Shown here piece after piece: positions 19,959 through 29,899 of a stretch of 64,000 nucleotides of DNA. The notes below the pieces were generated by a model. That model was given only the letters and a program-made list of their open reading frames with translations. It made no database searches and was not told the DNA's origin. This stretch comes from Trichomonas vaginalis G3 (Eukaryota; Parabasalia; Trichomonadida; Trichomonadidae): contig NC_067207.1 of NCBI RefSeq assembly GCF_026262505.1, forward strand, positions 2,736,252 to 2,800,251, given 5' to 3'. Positions within the stretch are counted from its first letter, which is position 1. Every line of letters starts with the position of its first letter. The translations under genes and the position numbers were made by a program.

Positions 19959-21629
19959 ATGTTTTCCTCATCGAATGGAAAACATTCATTAGATCTACGA
20001 AACTTCATAGAAACAGAGAATGAAATTATCTCAGAAAAGATCGAGAAGACATTGGCATCGGTTGATGAACTTGCTCACGATCAAAATTGGCTAACTGAAC
20101 AAATTTTATTATTAATTGTTCAATGGTCAACAGGTATTACAACAACAATAGTAGAACAAGATGTTGTAAAGAAAGCCGGCCAAATTAAACGCAGTTGGAA
20201 CGTCAAAGCTGAAGAAGCACAGCTTACTCAAACAGTTCATGCTTCAATAGCAAGAATAGGATATTATGATACAACTGGAGCATATGCATTATCTCTTGTA
20301 CAACAGAAGAATGACAGCCAACTTACACTAGCTCTTCATTCAGCTTTTTATCCATTTGTTGAAAAATTCCTTACCCCAGGTCATCGCGTTCATATTGCTA
20401 ACGCACGTTTTTCTAATCACGTTATTGTTCCAAACCAGCTTATGATTATCGATTTAAAGCGTACGAAAGAAGAAATCAACTTCATTATGTCAGAAACTAG
20501 TAATTTTTCGCTCTCAAAGATATCACTTGATACTCCGTTACCAGGCTCTTTGCTTTTAAGAGTCTTAGAAGCGGTTTCTGACGGAGTTTCAGTTACAGAT
20601 GGGTCTACTCCATTTCCATACAAACTAATACTTGACGAAGAACGACAAGCCTTAAAACTCCTCCTCCGATTCAACGATGTCATCATTTTATACAGACCAG
20701 ACGCCATGCAATCCGAAACAGGCGGTTTTTGTCTTTATTTCGGACCAAACACCTTAATATTCAGAGTTCCAGCATTAGGTGATAGTAAAATGTCTCAATT
20801 AACTCAACGATCTACGACTTTAGCTCAAGATGGTCTTCTTTTCAGAAACTCAACTAACTGTCGATCAATACACGGGTCTGTCATAAAAGTATCCCATTTT
20901 ATTACTAGTGGTGTTTGGTCTAGCACTTGTTTAGAGATAAATTCCAAAGAATACGGAATTTCACATGTTTGGGCCACAATAACTAATATTCCTCCACATC
21001 TGCAAACAGAGATTGTTAAAGTTAAGACAAACCATTACATTTACGCATTCGGTCTGTCTAAACGAGAAAATGCTCTCGATTTCACTCCCGAATCCACACT
21101 TTTCGACACATCTTGCTTACCTGGCTTATTGTCATCCGACATTGTCCCAGTTAGACCTATTTCTTTTCTCAATCGGTACATTACACAAATTGTTAGGGCA
21201 ATAATCGTCGAAGTGACATGTGAACTGAAACACTCTCACAAAGTATGTGGCACAGTTTTATGTGGTGATTCATGTTGTTACTGCAATTCTCATATCTCAG
21301 CATCCGAGTCATATGCATCATTGCTTGTTACTATGACTCTTGACGACGGCACGGGCGATTGTGTCGAAGTTATGTGCACAGTAGACAAGATTCCATCATG
21401 GGGTGTCACATCCGGTGGATGGAATGCTATGACTAAGGATAATCGAAAGAAAAGCATCAATAGATTGATCGGGAACGAATTTTTATTCTCATTAAGTCTC
21501 TCAAACGAAACAGAATTTGGCGGATACACGGAAACACCAGTTTGGCGCGTCGACATGTGCTTATCTCCTGTTGGAGACACACAACGACATATTAAGAGAA
21601 TGATTAATGTTCTGAAAAAAGATTTATAA
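19959..21629 (+). CDS. OB-fold protein, possibly RPA-large-subunit or CTC1-like
   Basis: 556 aa, intact frame. Residues 90-160 look like an OB fold (YPFVEKFLTPGHRVHIANARF). The C-terminal third has a Cys-rich insert (CGTVLCGDSCCYCNSHI) followed by a beta-rich stretch (LLVTMTLDDGTGDCVEVMC), then GNEFLFSLSL. This arrangement recalls the zinc-bearing third DNA-binding OB domain of RPA1 and its relatives (MEIOB, CTC1), which bind single-stranded DNA in replication, meiosis or at telomeres. The match is by eye and weak; any OB-fold nucleic-acid-binding protein would do. No membrane segments. The gene is alone, 330 bp from the converging ankyrin gene. Confidence 0.6.
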   Translation: MFSSSNGKHSLDLRNFIETENEIISEKIEKTLASVDELAHDQNWLTEQILLLIVQWSTGITTTIVEQDVVKKAGQIKRSWNVKAEEAQLTQTVHASIARIGYYDTTGAYALSLVQQKNDSQLTLALHSAFYPFVEKFLTPGHRVHIANARFSNHVIVPNQLMIIDLKRTKEEINFIMSETSNFSLSKISLDTPLPGSLLLRVLEAVSDGVSVTDGSTPFPYKLILDEERQALKLLLRFNDVIILYRPDAMQSETGGFCLYFGPNTLIFRVPALGDSKMSQLTQRSTTLAQDGLLFRNSTNCRSIHGSVIKVSHFITSGVWSSTCLEINSKEYGISHVWATITNIPPHLQTEIVKVKTNHYIYAFGLSKRENALDFTPESTLFDTSCLPGLLSSDIVPVRPISFLNRYITQIVRAIIVEVTCELKHSHKVCGTVLCGDSCCYCNSHISASESYASLLVTMTLDDGTGDCVEVMCTVDKIPSWGVTSGGWNAMTKDNRKKSINRLIGNEFLFSLSLSNETEFGGYTETPVWRVDMCLSPVGDTQRHIKRMINVLKKDL

Positions 21630-21957
21630 ATTTTAATTAAATATATTGTTTGTTTAATAAAATATTGTTTTCGATAACTTAAATGTTTATTAACGATCTT
21701 ATATATATATATATAATGTAAATCAAATTGTTTTGGTCATTACAAATTCATACAAAAAAAAATAGAATAACAAAAAATATGTTTTTGAAAAATTGAATAC
21801 TTATAATCTCAATAAAAATGTAATTGTTAATATTAAATTATATACATATGAGATTTTACTTTTTGTATCTATTTATCTGATATAGAATTAAAAGCTTTTA
21901 AATGACGATAATGTGATGGAAGTACCATTATCGCGTTTTGAAAATTATATGTTAAGA
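21630..21957. other. Convergent intergenic region
   Basis: AT-rich 3' ends of the OB-fold gene and the ankyrin gene, with a short (TA)n run near 21,700. Nothing else seen. Confidence 0.5.
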
Positions 21958-23496
21958 TTACTTAGCTCCAATAGATATTAGATAATCTCTTACATCATTA
22001 GTCTTTGCATATGAGAGTGCAGTTTTTCCATCATTATTCTTTGCATCTTTATCAGCTCCAACTGATATAAGATATTTAACAACTTCAAATTGATCATTAT
22101 ATGATGCAGAAATGAGTGGTGTCCATCCATCCTTATCCTTTGCTTCTTTATCAGCTCCAACTGAGATAAGATATTTAACAACTTCAAGATGACCATAATT
22201 TGATGCATAAATGAGTGGAGTATATCCATCATTAGTCTTTGCTTCTTGATCAGCTCCAACTGAGATAAGATATTTAACAACTTCAAGATAACCATAATAT
22301 GATGCAATAATGAGTGGAGTATTTCCATCATTATCATTTGCATCTTTATCAGCTCCAACTGAGATAAGATATTTAACAACTTCAAGACGACCATAATTTG
22401 ATGCATGAATGAGTGAAGTCCATCCATTTTTAGTCTTTGCTTCTTTATCAGCTCCAACTGAGATAAGATATTTAACAACTTCAAGATGACCATAATTTGA
22501 TGCAATAATGAGTGGAGTATATCCATCATTAGTCTTTGCTTCTTGATCAGCTCCAACTGAGATAAGATATTTAACAACTTCAAGACGACCATAATTTGAT
22601 GCATAAATGAGTGGAGTATATCCATTTTTATTCTTTGCTTCTTTATCAGCTCCAACTGAGATGAGATATTGAACAACTTCAAGATGACCATTATCTGATG
22701 CAATAATGAGTGGAGTCCGTCCATATTTATTCTTTGCTTCTTGATCAGCTCCAACTGAGATAAGATATTTAACAACTTCAAGATGACTATAATATGATGC
22801 AGAAATGAGTGGAGTATTTCCATCATCATCCTTTGTTTCTTTATCACAGCCATATTCAATAAGTGATTTGACAAGATTAAGATTTCCATTGAAACTTGCA
22901 ATATGAAGTACATTCTCTCCATACTTATTTGTCTTCTTCCAAAGTCCTTCTTCACAAGCCTTTGAAATAATTTCGCGATTGCCTTGAGAAGAAAGTTCTT
23001 CAAAGAATTGGTAAACACTATCAAAATCATTAGTTGCCTTAAGTGATGAGATTTTAGTTAAAAGATATTGTGAATGATTGATGTTTTCTTGTGTTTGATT
23101 CTGTTCAATTTGAATTGATTGATTTTGTTCTTGAAGTTTTGTGATTCCTTCTGCAGATTTACGCACTTCATTACCATTTACCTCTAAGAAATCAATGATG
23201 CCATCAAATATATTGAATTTCATGTATTTTTTGACTGATTTAAGAACTGAAAAGACCTCGTCGATGTTTTGGATAATAACATTCGCATTTCGTGTACATT
23301 TGTATAATTTGTTGGCATTGATGGTTGGTGATGATTGTTTGAGAAGAGAAATAAACTGAGTTGTGGTTAATTTGGAATATTTCATGATTGTTTTGATGTC
23401 TTCGTGATCGAATGTATCAAAAAGATTTTCATTTCGAATATATTCATCGATGTGAGCACCAATGTATTCGAAATTCAGAGTAATACCTTGACTCAT
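21958..23496 (-). CDS. Ankyrin-repeat protein with trichomonad N-terminal domain
   Basis: 512 aa. The first 110 residues (start MSQGITLNFEYIGAHI) form the helical N-terminal domain found in a large trichomonad ankyrin family (DUF3447-type). A Gln-rich linker (LQEQNQSIQIEQNQTQ) follows. From about residue 190 come ten ankyrin repeats with the pattern DGxTPLIxASxxGHLEVVKYLISVGADxEAK; the last is slightly degenerate and ends DYLISIGAK. Repeats three to nine are nearly identical at DNA level (99-bp units), which implies recent unequal exchange and explains a long same-strand shadow frame. Ankyrin repeats bind proteins; the partner is unknown. Its first 49 codons and about 55 bp upstream recur at 31,459-31,660. 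Confidence 0.93.
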   Translation of the reverse strand: MSQGITLNFEYIGAHIDEYIRNENLFDTFDHEDIKTIMKYSKLTTTQFISLLKQSSPTINANKLYKCTRNANVIIQNIDEVFSVLKSVKKYMKFNIFDGIIDFLEVNGNEVRKSAEGITKLQEQNQSIQIEQNQTQENINHSQYLLTKISSLKATNDFDSVYQFFEELSSQGNREIISKACEEGLWKKTNKYGENVLHIASFNGNLNLVKSLIEYGCDKETKDDDGNTPLISASYYSHLEVVKYLISVGADQEAKNKYGRTPLIIASDNGHLEVVQYLISVGADKEAKNKNGYTPLIYASNYGRLEVVKYLISVGADQEAKTNDGYTPLIIASNYGHLEVVKYLISVGADKEAKTKNGWTSLIHASNYGRLEVVKYLISVGADKDANDNDGNTPLIIASYYGYLEVVKYLISVGADQEAKTNDGYTPLIYASNYGHLEVVKYLISVGADKEAKDKDGWTPLISASYNDQFEVVKYLISVGADKDAKNNDGKTALSYAKTNDVRDYLISIGAK

Positions 23497-23840
23497 TTTT
23501 AAAATGTCGTAACTTTACAAAAAATCTGAGAAATATCAGAAATCCAAATTTCGCTATCAATTAATGTACATTTTGCTAAGTCATTATGAATTATTTGTTT
23601 TCACACAACAATTTTTTTTACTTAACAATTTGAGCGAAACATGGGCAAAATAACCAAAGAGCCATCAATACTTTCGAGTTTCGAAAACTTTTGGACGAAA
23701 TAATGTAAAAATCAGATATTTAGATAAAAGATCTATAAAAACAAAACTAATTTCGCAACAACGTGATTTGTTTTCTTACATAAATGAAAGTATCAAGCAG
23801 GGACCTGCAAAAAAGATTTTACAAAGCTATTCATATATTA

Positions 23841-23967
23841 ATGACGTGTGTGGGACCGAATTTTTGAGAGTTTTACATGGTATTTTCCGGCAAATTCCAT
23901 GTAATTTATTCTCAATTATTTCCCAGGGGTTTCCGGCGTATTTGCCCTAAAATCACACACGTTACCA
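23841..23967. repeat. Short inverted-repeat element, possible MITE
   Basis: The boundaries are inverted: ATGACGTGTGTG at the left and CACACACGTTAC at the right. Inside is a hairpin, ACATGGtattttccggcaaattCCATGT, and a G/C-richer stretch. No clear target duplication. Confidence 0.4.
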
Positions 23968-24485
23968 TAAAAAATTGTTAAAATTTCAATCTGAAATTTT
24001 CCATTTGGCTAGATCGCTAGGTTAACATATAAACATCTTATAGTTAATTATTGAAAGATATTTGGAACTCAACTATTTTATTATTTACTCATATTTTTTT
24101 GTTTGATTTTGGTATAATCGATGAGAGCAGAAGAATGATGCAAAATCAAATTTAGCTCAAGATCACAGATTTCAGAGCGAATGACACAACTTCAGATCTA
24201 GTCTTCAAAATTTTGAGAATTTTGAACAACAACTTTTCCAAATTATATTTTTTCAAATGATAAACAAATATAGAATGTGTACAAGTATGTAAAATTAAAA
24301 AATATTGAATTCTGAAACCTGATCGGACTTTACAAATAGTTTTGGAAAAATGGTCAATTTTTCTTTCAAAAATTTGGATAACATGAGTGATAATTTTTTT
24401 AATTAGAAATTAGAAATTAGAAATTTAAATTTGAATTAATATCATGATCTGAAAAAAATTGCTATATCTCCAAACACAATTTTTG

Positions 24486-24493
24486 TCACTTTT
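24486..24493 (+). promoter_or_regulatory. Initiator-like motif
   Basis: TCACTTTT, matching the trichomonad initiator, lies about 27 bases upstream of the ATG at 24515. Confidence 0.5.
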
Positions 24494-24514
24494 TGATCAA
24501 TCTAAATTCTATAA

Positions 24515-26083
24515 ATGCTTAGCTTCGGGAGGAAGGAAATTCCTCCTGATAAAAGTCTAAAAGAATTTGTATTAGATTTTAATATTCATGATGCGTATAA
24601 TGAGCATTCAGATATTGTTACAAATTATTTAATTCACCATATTTCAGAATTTCTTGATCTTATACTTGATCCGAACAATGGATCAATCGGAATTAACGCA
24701 GTACTTCTTGCAGCAAACCCTCAAATCAATCTTATTAAAGCAATGACCGAAAAAGGCCTCATTTTTTCGAAAATTACAAAATTCATTAATTATTCACCGG
24801 ATTTTTCATCTAAAATAGCAGTAAGAGTTTGTTCAATATTCATGGGTATCATTCAATGTGATCGCGACGCCTCTTTGCTCATTCCTCCGTTTCTTCTTAA
24901 CTTTTTACGATTTTCCGACAACTCCGGTATCAGATCACTATTTGAATACATCTTTAACGGCAATAAAGAGCACAAATTGATTGTTGATCACATATCCAAC
25001 ATTAATATCCCGAATCTCTTCATTTCCATCATCGAACAAGCTCAAAAAGATGTTGACAATGACGAAAACAAAGACTATTCTGACTCAAACACAGATTATA
25101 CCTTTGAAGATAACCAATACTCATTTACGCACTACGAAATGCTCCAAGTTACTAGTTATTCATTAACACAATCATCAATGTGTGATTTTGTCAGTGCAAA
25201 TTCGTCAGATGAATTAAAAGTCCAATTAAATGTTCCAATTCACACAAACTGTTCATTTCCATCAGCTGCATCCCTCAATAAGATGAAGAGTTCCAATAGC
25301 ATGACCTCTTTTTCGTTCAAAGTCTCAAGAGATCTTTCAAATTTTGCTGAAACAAGAAATGAGGAAGATGTGGCCTATTTAATCTGCTCGTTACTTAAAA
25401 TTGGTCGGTCGATGATAAAAACTTCAACAGTGATCAGACAACAATTTATTTCAGATTTTTCGGTTTTTGACTTCCTTCTTCAATCGAAATATCAATTTTT
25501 TGTCAATGAACTGATGCTTTTATGCAACGAGCTGATTTCAGACACCTTCTGTGATAGTTTCAAAACAATTTTGAATTTTTCTTGGAATTATTTAGTAGAA
25601 GGAACAGATAGACTAACAGAATTGACAGTCACATCATTAGATATCATTATCAATGCGGAATCACGAGGAATTATCAAGTTTAAGAACGATTTTGGAAGAT
25701 TATTTGAAATAATTATCAGACTTTGTGCACAATTCCCTGATTCATCATTTGTATTATCGAGAATAACCAAGCTGGTGCTTGTTTCTCTAGAAGACAAGTT
25801 TCTAAATCCAATTGTTTTCGAATTATTAATTCCGGCGTTGATTGAGTTCGCAAATGACGATAACCATAGAGCCTCAAGGATCCATCTGGTCACAATGTTC
25901 GACGAAATCAAGAACAAATACTACAAATCAAAACCTTACAAAAATTTGTTGAAATCAAGTATAAAAGTTTACAATTTCATGGAGAGATTCCTTCCAAACT
26001 ACATTTCCCACATAAATAGACCTTACGGAGGCCAAGTTTCCCAACAAATTGTTGATACATTTTCTCATTACAATTTAGGATGA
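24515..26083 (+). CDS. Helical-repeat protein, possibly SAPS-like (PP6 regulatory)
   Basis: 522 aa, intact, all-helical by appearance. The N-terminal half (DIVTNYLIHHISEFLDLILDP, FSSKIAVRVCSIFMGII, DNSGIRSLFEYIFNGN) has the order and spacing of SAPS-domain proteins, the Sit4/PP6-associated subunits: an N-terminal helical block, then a segment like their AIMDLLLRLL. An acidic, Ser/Asp-rich loop (about residues 185-215) interrupts the helices. The C-terminal half is more helix repeats. A SAPS role would fit the PP6-type phosphatase at 6013, but the similarity is by eye only; a generic ARM/HEAT protein is the alternative. Confidence 0.55.
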   Translation: MLSFGRKEIPPDKSLKEFVLDFNIHDAYNEHSDIVTNYLIHHISEFLDLILDPNNGSIGINAVLLAANPQINLIKAMTEKGLIFSKITKFINYSPDFSSKIAVRVCSIFMGIIQCDRDASLLIPPFLLNFLRFSDNSGIRSLFEYIFNGNKEHKLIVDHISNINIPNLFISIIEQAQKDVDNDENKDYSDSNTDYTFEDNQYSFTHYEMLQVTSYSLTQSSMCDFVSANSSDELKVQLNVPIHTNCSFPSAASLNKMKSSNSMTSFSFKVSRDLSNFAETRNEEDVAYLICSLLKIGRSMIKTSTVIRQQFISDFSVFDFLLQSKYQFFVNELMLLCNELISDTFCDSFKTILNFSWNYLVEGTDRLTELTVTSLDIIINAESRGIIKFKNDFGRLFEIIIRLCAQFPDSSFVLSRITKLVLVSLEDKFLNPIVFELLIPALIEFANDDNHRASRIHLVTMFDEIKNKYYKSKPYKNLLKSSIKVYNFMERFLPNYISHINRPYGGQVSQQIVDTFSHYNLG

Positions 26084-26655
26084 TCTGAACCAAATTTTAT
26101 TGCTACTGTCTTTTATCTTTTACTTCTTTTATGATTATTTTCATTTGGTTTTGAATAATTTTTTTATTTTATTTGAAAGAATTCAAAATCAAATTATTAT
26201 TTTCGTTTTTATAATCTTTATATTTATATATTTTATCTTTTGTTTTATTTTTATTATTGTTCCAATTTTATCAAGACACAAACTTGGAATTGGATGTGTT
26301 TCTCATGATAAAAACTTCTATCTATCAATATCATTTACATATTTTTATATGTTAGCATTTGATTTTTACTTTTATTGCTATAATTTAAATTTATGTTGCA
26401 TCTCTATGCTTTACATATCATCGATTCTTCTCCATTGCTAATAGTTCTTGAGTGACATGGAAACACCACTAAATTTTGTCCTCTTATTTATGTATGAAGT
26501 TATTCCATTTGAAAATTCAATAATTTTGTAAAAATATATGATGTTTTATTGGCTTAATTTGAGTTTTATTATTAGTTTTATGCTGTTGTTTATTTTTGAA
26601 TTATAAAATCTTGGTTTGGTATTAATTAGGGGATAGTTAGGGTCAAACACTCCTA
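26084..26655. other. Intergenic, nothing recognised
   Basis: Very T-rich. A 113-codon frame at 26100-26441 is almost all Phe/Ile/Tyr and reflects base composition. Confidence 0.5.
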
Positions 26656-29577
26656 TTGATGCATTTCATTCACTCGACAATTCTACCACAGAGTGAAATT
26701 GAAAACTGCACAGTCTTAGATGTAAGACAGAGGGAGGTCGATGTTCTTCTTTATTATCACAGATGCATAAAAATCGCAACTTTGTACAAGAAAGGAACAG
26801 ATATTTCTTTTAAAGCACATCAGACAATATATATTGAAACACCACTTCTGTGGGGTACTGTTATTAACAGCCATGGATCGAATAATCACAGTAACAACTA
26901 TTTTGTCTCGATAACTCAAGATAATCAGTTAATTATCACAGAAATTGGAACATCACTAAAGCAAATATCAAGTATCGACCTATTTACATCAGTTGATGAG
27001 AATACAGAGAAATTTAAGTATTTTTCCGTTTCAAAAGATAAAAATTGGATTTTAATTGCATCAGAATCCGACCATTTCTTCTTTATTGACATCAAGGACA
27101 TACAAAACCCACTTCTCGGCGCAAGAAAGATCGAAAATCTCCAAATAAAATCTGTAACATCTTTATCATCCGACGATTCCTTCTTAATTCTCGCCAGAAA
27201 CGACACAGAACAGAAGTTTGTCAAGTTCACAGCCAAAAAACAAGACATTTCCATTGAAGATGCCGACTTAGACGTTCAATATTTCATTGACACCGAATCT
27301 CCAGGCAAATCATCACATTTTAACGTCACAAACAAAGCCATTACAAACGGAAACTCACCAATACTTCCTCTTACAGAGCCAATCCAAGCTTTTACTAAAG
27401 TTGTAAACGATTGTTGCGCAGTTCAACTCAAATCCGGCAATTTATACTTTCTGAGTAATTCTCAGGCCACGTTTATACCCGGCGCCCCCTTAATTAAGTC
27501 AATGTGGCTTTTGCCGAATGAATCCGTCATAACAAACTTAGATGACGGTACATCGATGGTTTTTACAGTCCAAAAGCCATCTAATGCTCGTAAGAAAGTA
27601 TCGAACTGGGCATCTGTCCCTCAAATCCCTTTGGAAGGAACAATTTTGAATAATAAAATTCTTCCTTTCAACGGGGAATTGCTTGGTCTAGGTAAGAACG
27701 GAGTCACCGTCATAAGCGACCGCGCAGACAGAGCTCAGGCAAGTCCAGCCAAAACAATTGGAGTCAAAAAATTGTTGCAAGTCGACAGCGGATGCCTTGC
27801 AGTGACCGGCAGTGGTAAAACTGAAGTTGTCTATGGCGAAGCAGATATTGATACCGCACACGAAGCCCTTGCTTTCATTAATTTCCGAAAATCAATTTAT
27901 TTAGTACACGAAAAAGGCCTTTCCCAAGAGAATGGAGAGGACGTCGTAACATTTGAGGAGCCAATAAGGGCAGTCGCCGCAACAGGATTCAGAATTGTTG
28001 TAGTTTCAGGACAAAATACAATTTCCATCTTAAACGAGTCATTCAAACGCGAAGATAAGGTTTTGAGTGGTGAAGTAACAGCCGTTGCAGTCTCTATGCA
28101 CTATTTCGCTGTCTATTCCTACGATAATGACCCATTAGTCATGAATGGGGCCATTTCACTCTACGATTTCTCATTTGAGAAGGTCTGTCAGGACATAAAG
28201 TTCCCATCAATCATCACCTCACTTTCCTTTGGCCATGCGTTCACTGAATTGTTCTGTGCATCCCAAAATGGAGCAATTTACAAATTGCCGGTTTTGCCAA
28301 CAGGTTTCACTAACGGCGTGTCACTTTTATACGCAGGAAAAACCGCTGCCCATCTGACACCTTTCATTGGCGACGATAGATACAATCTTGTTACATTTGA
28401 TGATGAAACATCGCTGTTACTTGTTGATGACAATTTATATGATATCGGTTTGAGCGGTTTTGACACTATATCATTAGTCATGGCAGAAGACGAGAAACTT
28501 GCGATTGCAGTGATAGAGAACGGCGACATGACAGTGATTCCGTATGATACAGACATAACAAAACAATTTAAACTGATTGAAAACACAAAAGATGTCTGTG
28601 ACGGTTTTTCTTCAAAAGAAAAAACGGTTTTACTTCACAAATTACAAAATCAGTTAAAAGTTACAGTTCTATCGTCAGATAAACCGTCACTTTCATCCGA
28701 ACCGATTTCAATTGAAGAAGGAAGTGAAGCGAAATCAGTTATTTGTGAATCAGACGCAATTTTAATTGTTTTCAACAACCAAATCAAATATTTGAATATC
28801 AAAGGTGATGTGATAAAAGTGATATCATTTATAATGTTCAGTGAAGAAGTAATTTGTTGTTCAATGAATCAGAAAGGAGATTCTTTTGTTGTTGCCGATA
28901 AAAACCGTTTGACAAACTACAAAATTAAAGAAGGAAAAATTACAATGTCAAGAGGTTTTTGCCAGCTATCGTCAAAACCGTCAACCATGACATGGAGTGG
29001 TGAATTGATCTGGGTATCATTTGACGATGGTTCTGTTTTTGTTTTCGTTTATAATGATGTCGCAGAAAGATTTGAAATTATTTCAAAAAGTGATGGTGTT
29101 AAAAATGTCACTTCACTTTGCACTTTGGATGATATCACCATGGCATTTGGATGCATGACAGGAGAGATATACGTATTAAGAGTGAATGAATCAAGAGCTC
29201 TAGGGTTATGTCAAAAAAGTGATATGACAAAACTTGCCAACATTACAATTGACACTCCAGTTATTAGTTTGTGTGTTATTAACAAAGTTTTGTTTTATTT
29301 GACAACTGGAGGGTTCATTGGCGCTTTCAGTCCTTACTTTTCAACAACAGATTTCATGGTTATGCAACAAATGCAACTTTTGAGTAGAAAATACATTTCC
29401 AGCAAATTTGGATTCTGTGTTTTGAACAGAAAATCTCTTTCTTCTCAGTATTCTGTGACTGATATCACTCTGTTTGAAACAATTGGAAAACAGGCAACTC
29501 TAGATAAAGAAATGCTTGATAACTTAGTGTATGTTAACGCTCTTCTTGGAAGAGAAAAATGTAGATTCATGTTTTAA
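26656..29577 (+). CDS. CPSF-A/DDB1/SF3b130-family beta-propeller protein
   Basis: 973 aa, intact. The body is made of WD-like beta-propeller blades without classical WD motifs (repeated short strands such as SVTSLSSDDSFLILAR and RAVAATGFRIVVVSGQNTI). The end, LTTGGFIGAFSPYF, then MQQMQLLSRKYISS, then SVTDITLFETI, matches the C-terminal CPSF_A pattern (a last blade, a helix and a conserved short helix) shared by DDB1, SF3B3 and CPSF160. It is shorter than those (about 1,140-1,440 aa). The family includes a ubiquitin-ligase adaptor, a spliceosome subunit and a polyadenylation factor; I cannot choose between them, though the GxxGxxxPF-like segment is nearest to SF3B3. MM at the start leaves the exact initiator open. 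Confidence 0.6.
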   Translation: MMHFIHSTILPQSEIENCTVLDVRQREVDVLLYYHRCIKIATLYKKGTDISFKAHQTIYIETPLLWGTVINSHGSNNHSNNYFVSITQDNQLIITEIGTSLKQISSIDLFTSVDENTEKFKYFSVSKDKNWILIASESDHFFFIDIKDIQNPLLGARKIENLQIKSVTSLSSDDSFLILARNDTEQKFVKFTAKKQDISIEDADLDVQYFIDTESPGKSSHFNVTNKAITNGNSPILPLTEPIQAFTKVVNDCCAVQLKSGNLYFLSNSQATFIPGAPLIKSMWLLPNESVITNLDDGTSMVFTVQKPSNARKKVSNWASVPQIPLEGTILNNKILPFNGELLGLGKNGVTVISDRADRAQASPAKTIGVKKLLQVDSGCLAVTGSGKTEVVYGEADIDTAHEALAFINFRKSIYLVHEKGLSQENGEDVVTFEEPIRAVAATGFRIVVVSGQNTISILNESFKREDKVLSGEVTAVAVSMHYFAVYSYDNDPLVMNGAISLYDFSFEKVCQDIKFPSIITSLSFGHAFTELFCASQNGAIYKLPVLPTGFTNGVSLLYAGKTAAHLTPFIGDDRYNLVTFDDETSLLLVDDNLYDIGLSGFDTISLVMAEDEKLAIAVIENGDMTVIPYDTDITKQFKLIENTKDVCDGFSSKEKTVLLHKLQNQLKVTVLSSDKPSLSSEPISIEEGSEAKSVICESDAILIVFNNQIKYLNIKGDVIKVISFIMFSEEVICCSMNQKGDSFVVADKNRLTNYKIKEGKITMSRGFCQLSSKPSTMTWSGELIWVSFDDGSVFVFVYNDVAERFEIISKSDGVKNVTSLCTLDDITMAFGCMTGEIYVLRVNESRALGLCQKSDMTKLANITIDTPVISLCVINKVLFYLTTGGFIGAFSPYFSTTDFMVMQQMQLLSRKYISSKFGFCVLNRKSLSSQYSVTDITLFETIGKQATLDKEMLDNLVYVNALLGREKCRFMF

Positions 29578-29899
29578 AATTATATATATAAAATATTTTT
29601 AAATTTTCTATAAATACTTATTTTTATTAGCTCTTCGCATATGATTTGAACATAGTTGAATTTTCAGTTTTAAGGGTGCCTATGCTTCACGCCAGTCGTT
29701 AGATAAGCTGATTCTTTAAAAAGGAGAATAACCTTTCGACTGATACTTCTAAAGGAAACACCCATTTTAATTTCGATCTTTTATCTTTAATTTCGTATAA
29801 AAATCTGGATTTTATCATTTCAAAATAAAGCACGATCAAATTCAATAATATATTTTTTTAGAACCAGATACAGCCACCTTAATTATATTCAATGAGTTT
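29578..29899. other. Intergenic, nothing certain
   Basis: AT-rich 3' flank of the propeller gene. A TTTTAAGGGTG near 29,670 and CACCCATTTTAA near 29,760 vaguely recall MITE ends but do not match well. Confidence 0.4.

Larger units (their letters stand above)
23497..24514. other. Intergenic, with a small inverted-repeat element
   Basis: Divergent spacer, AT-rich. It contains the inverted-repeat-bounded piece at 23,841-23,967 and, near its right end, an initiator for the next gene. No gene seen. Confidence 0.5.

Noticed and set aside
21990-23030. 346-codon minus-strand frame over the ankyrin gene
   Set aside because: It is an out-of-frame shadow of the 99-bp ankyrin repeats.
26100-26441. 113-codon frame rich in Phe, Ile and Tyr
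   Set aside because: T-rich composition, no domain; would be almost wholly hydrophobic.
29669-29770. A further TTAA MITE (TTTTAAGGGTG ... CACCCATTTTAA)
   Set aside because: The ends pair poorly and share no interior with the other copies.
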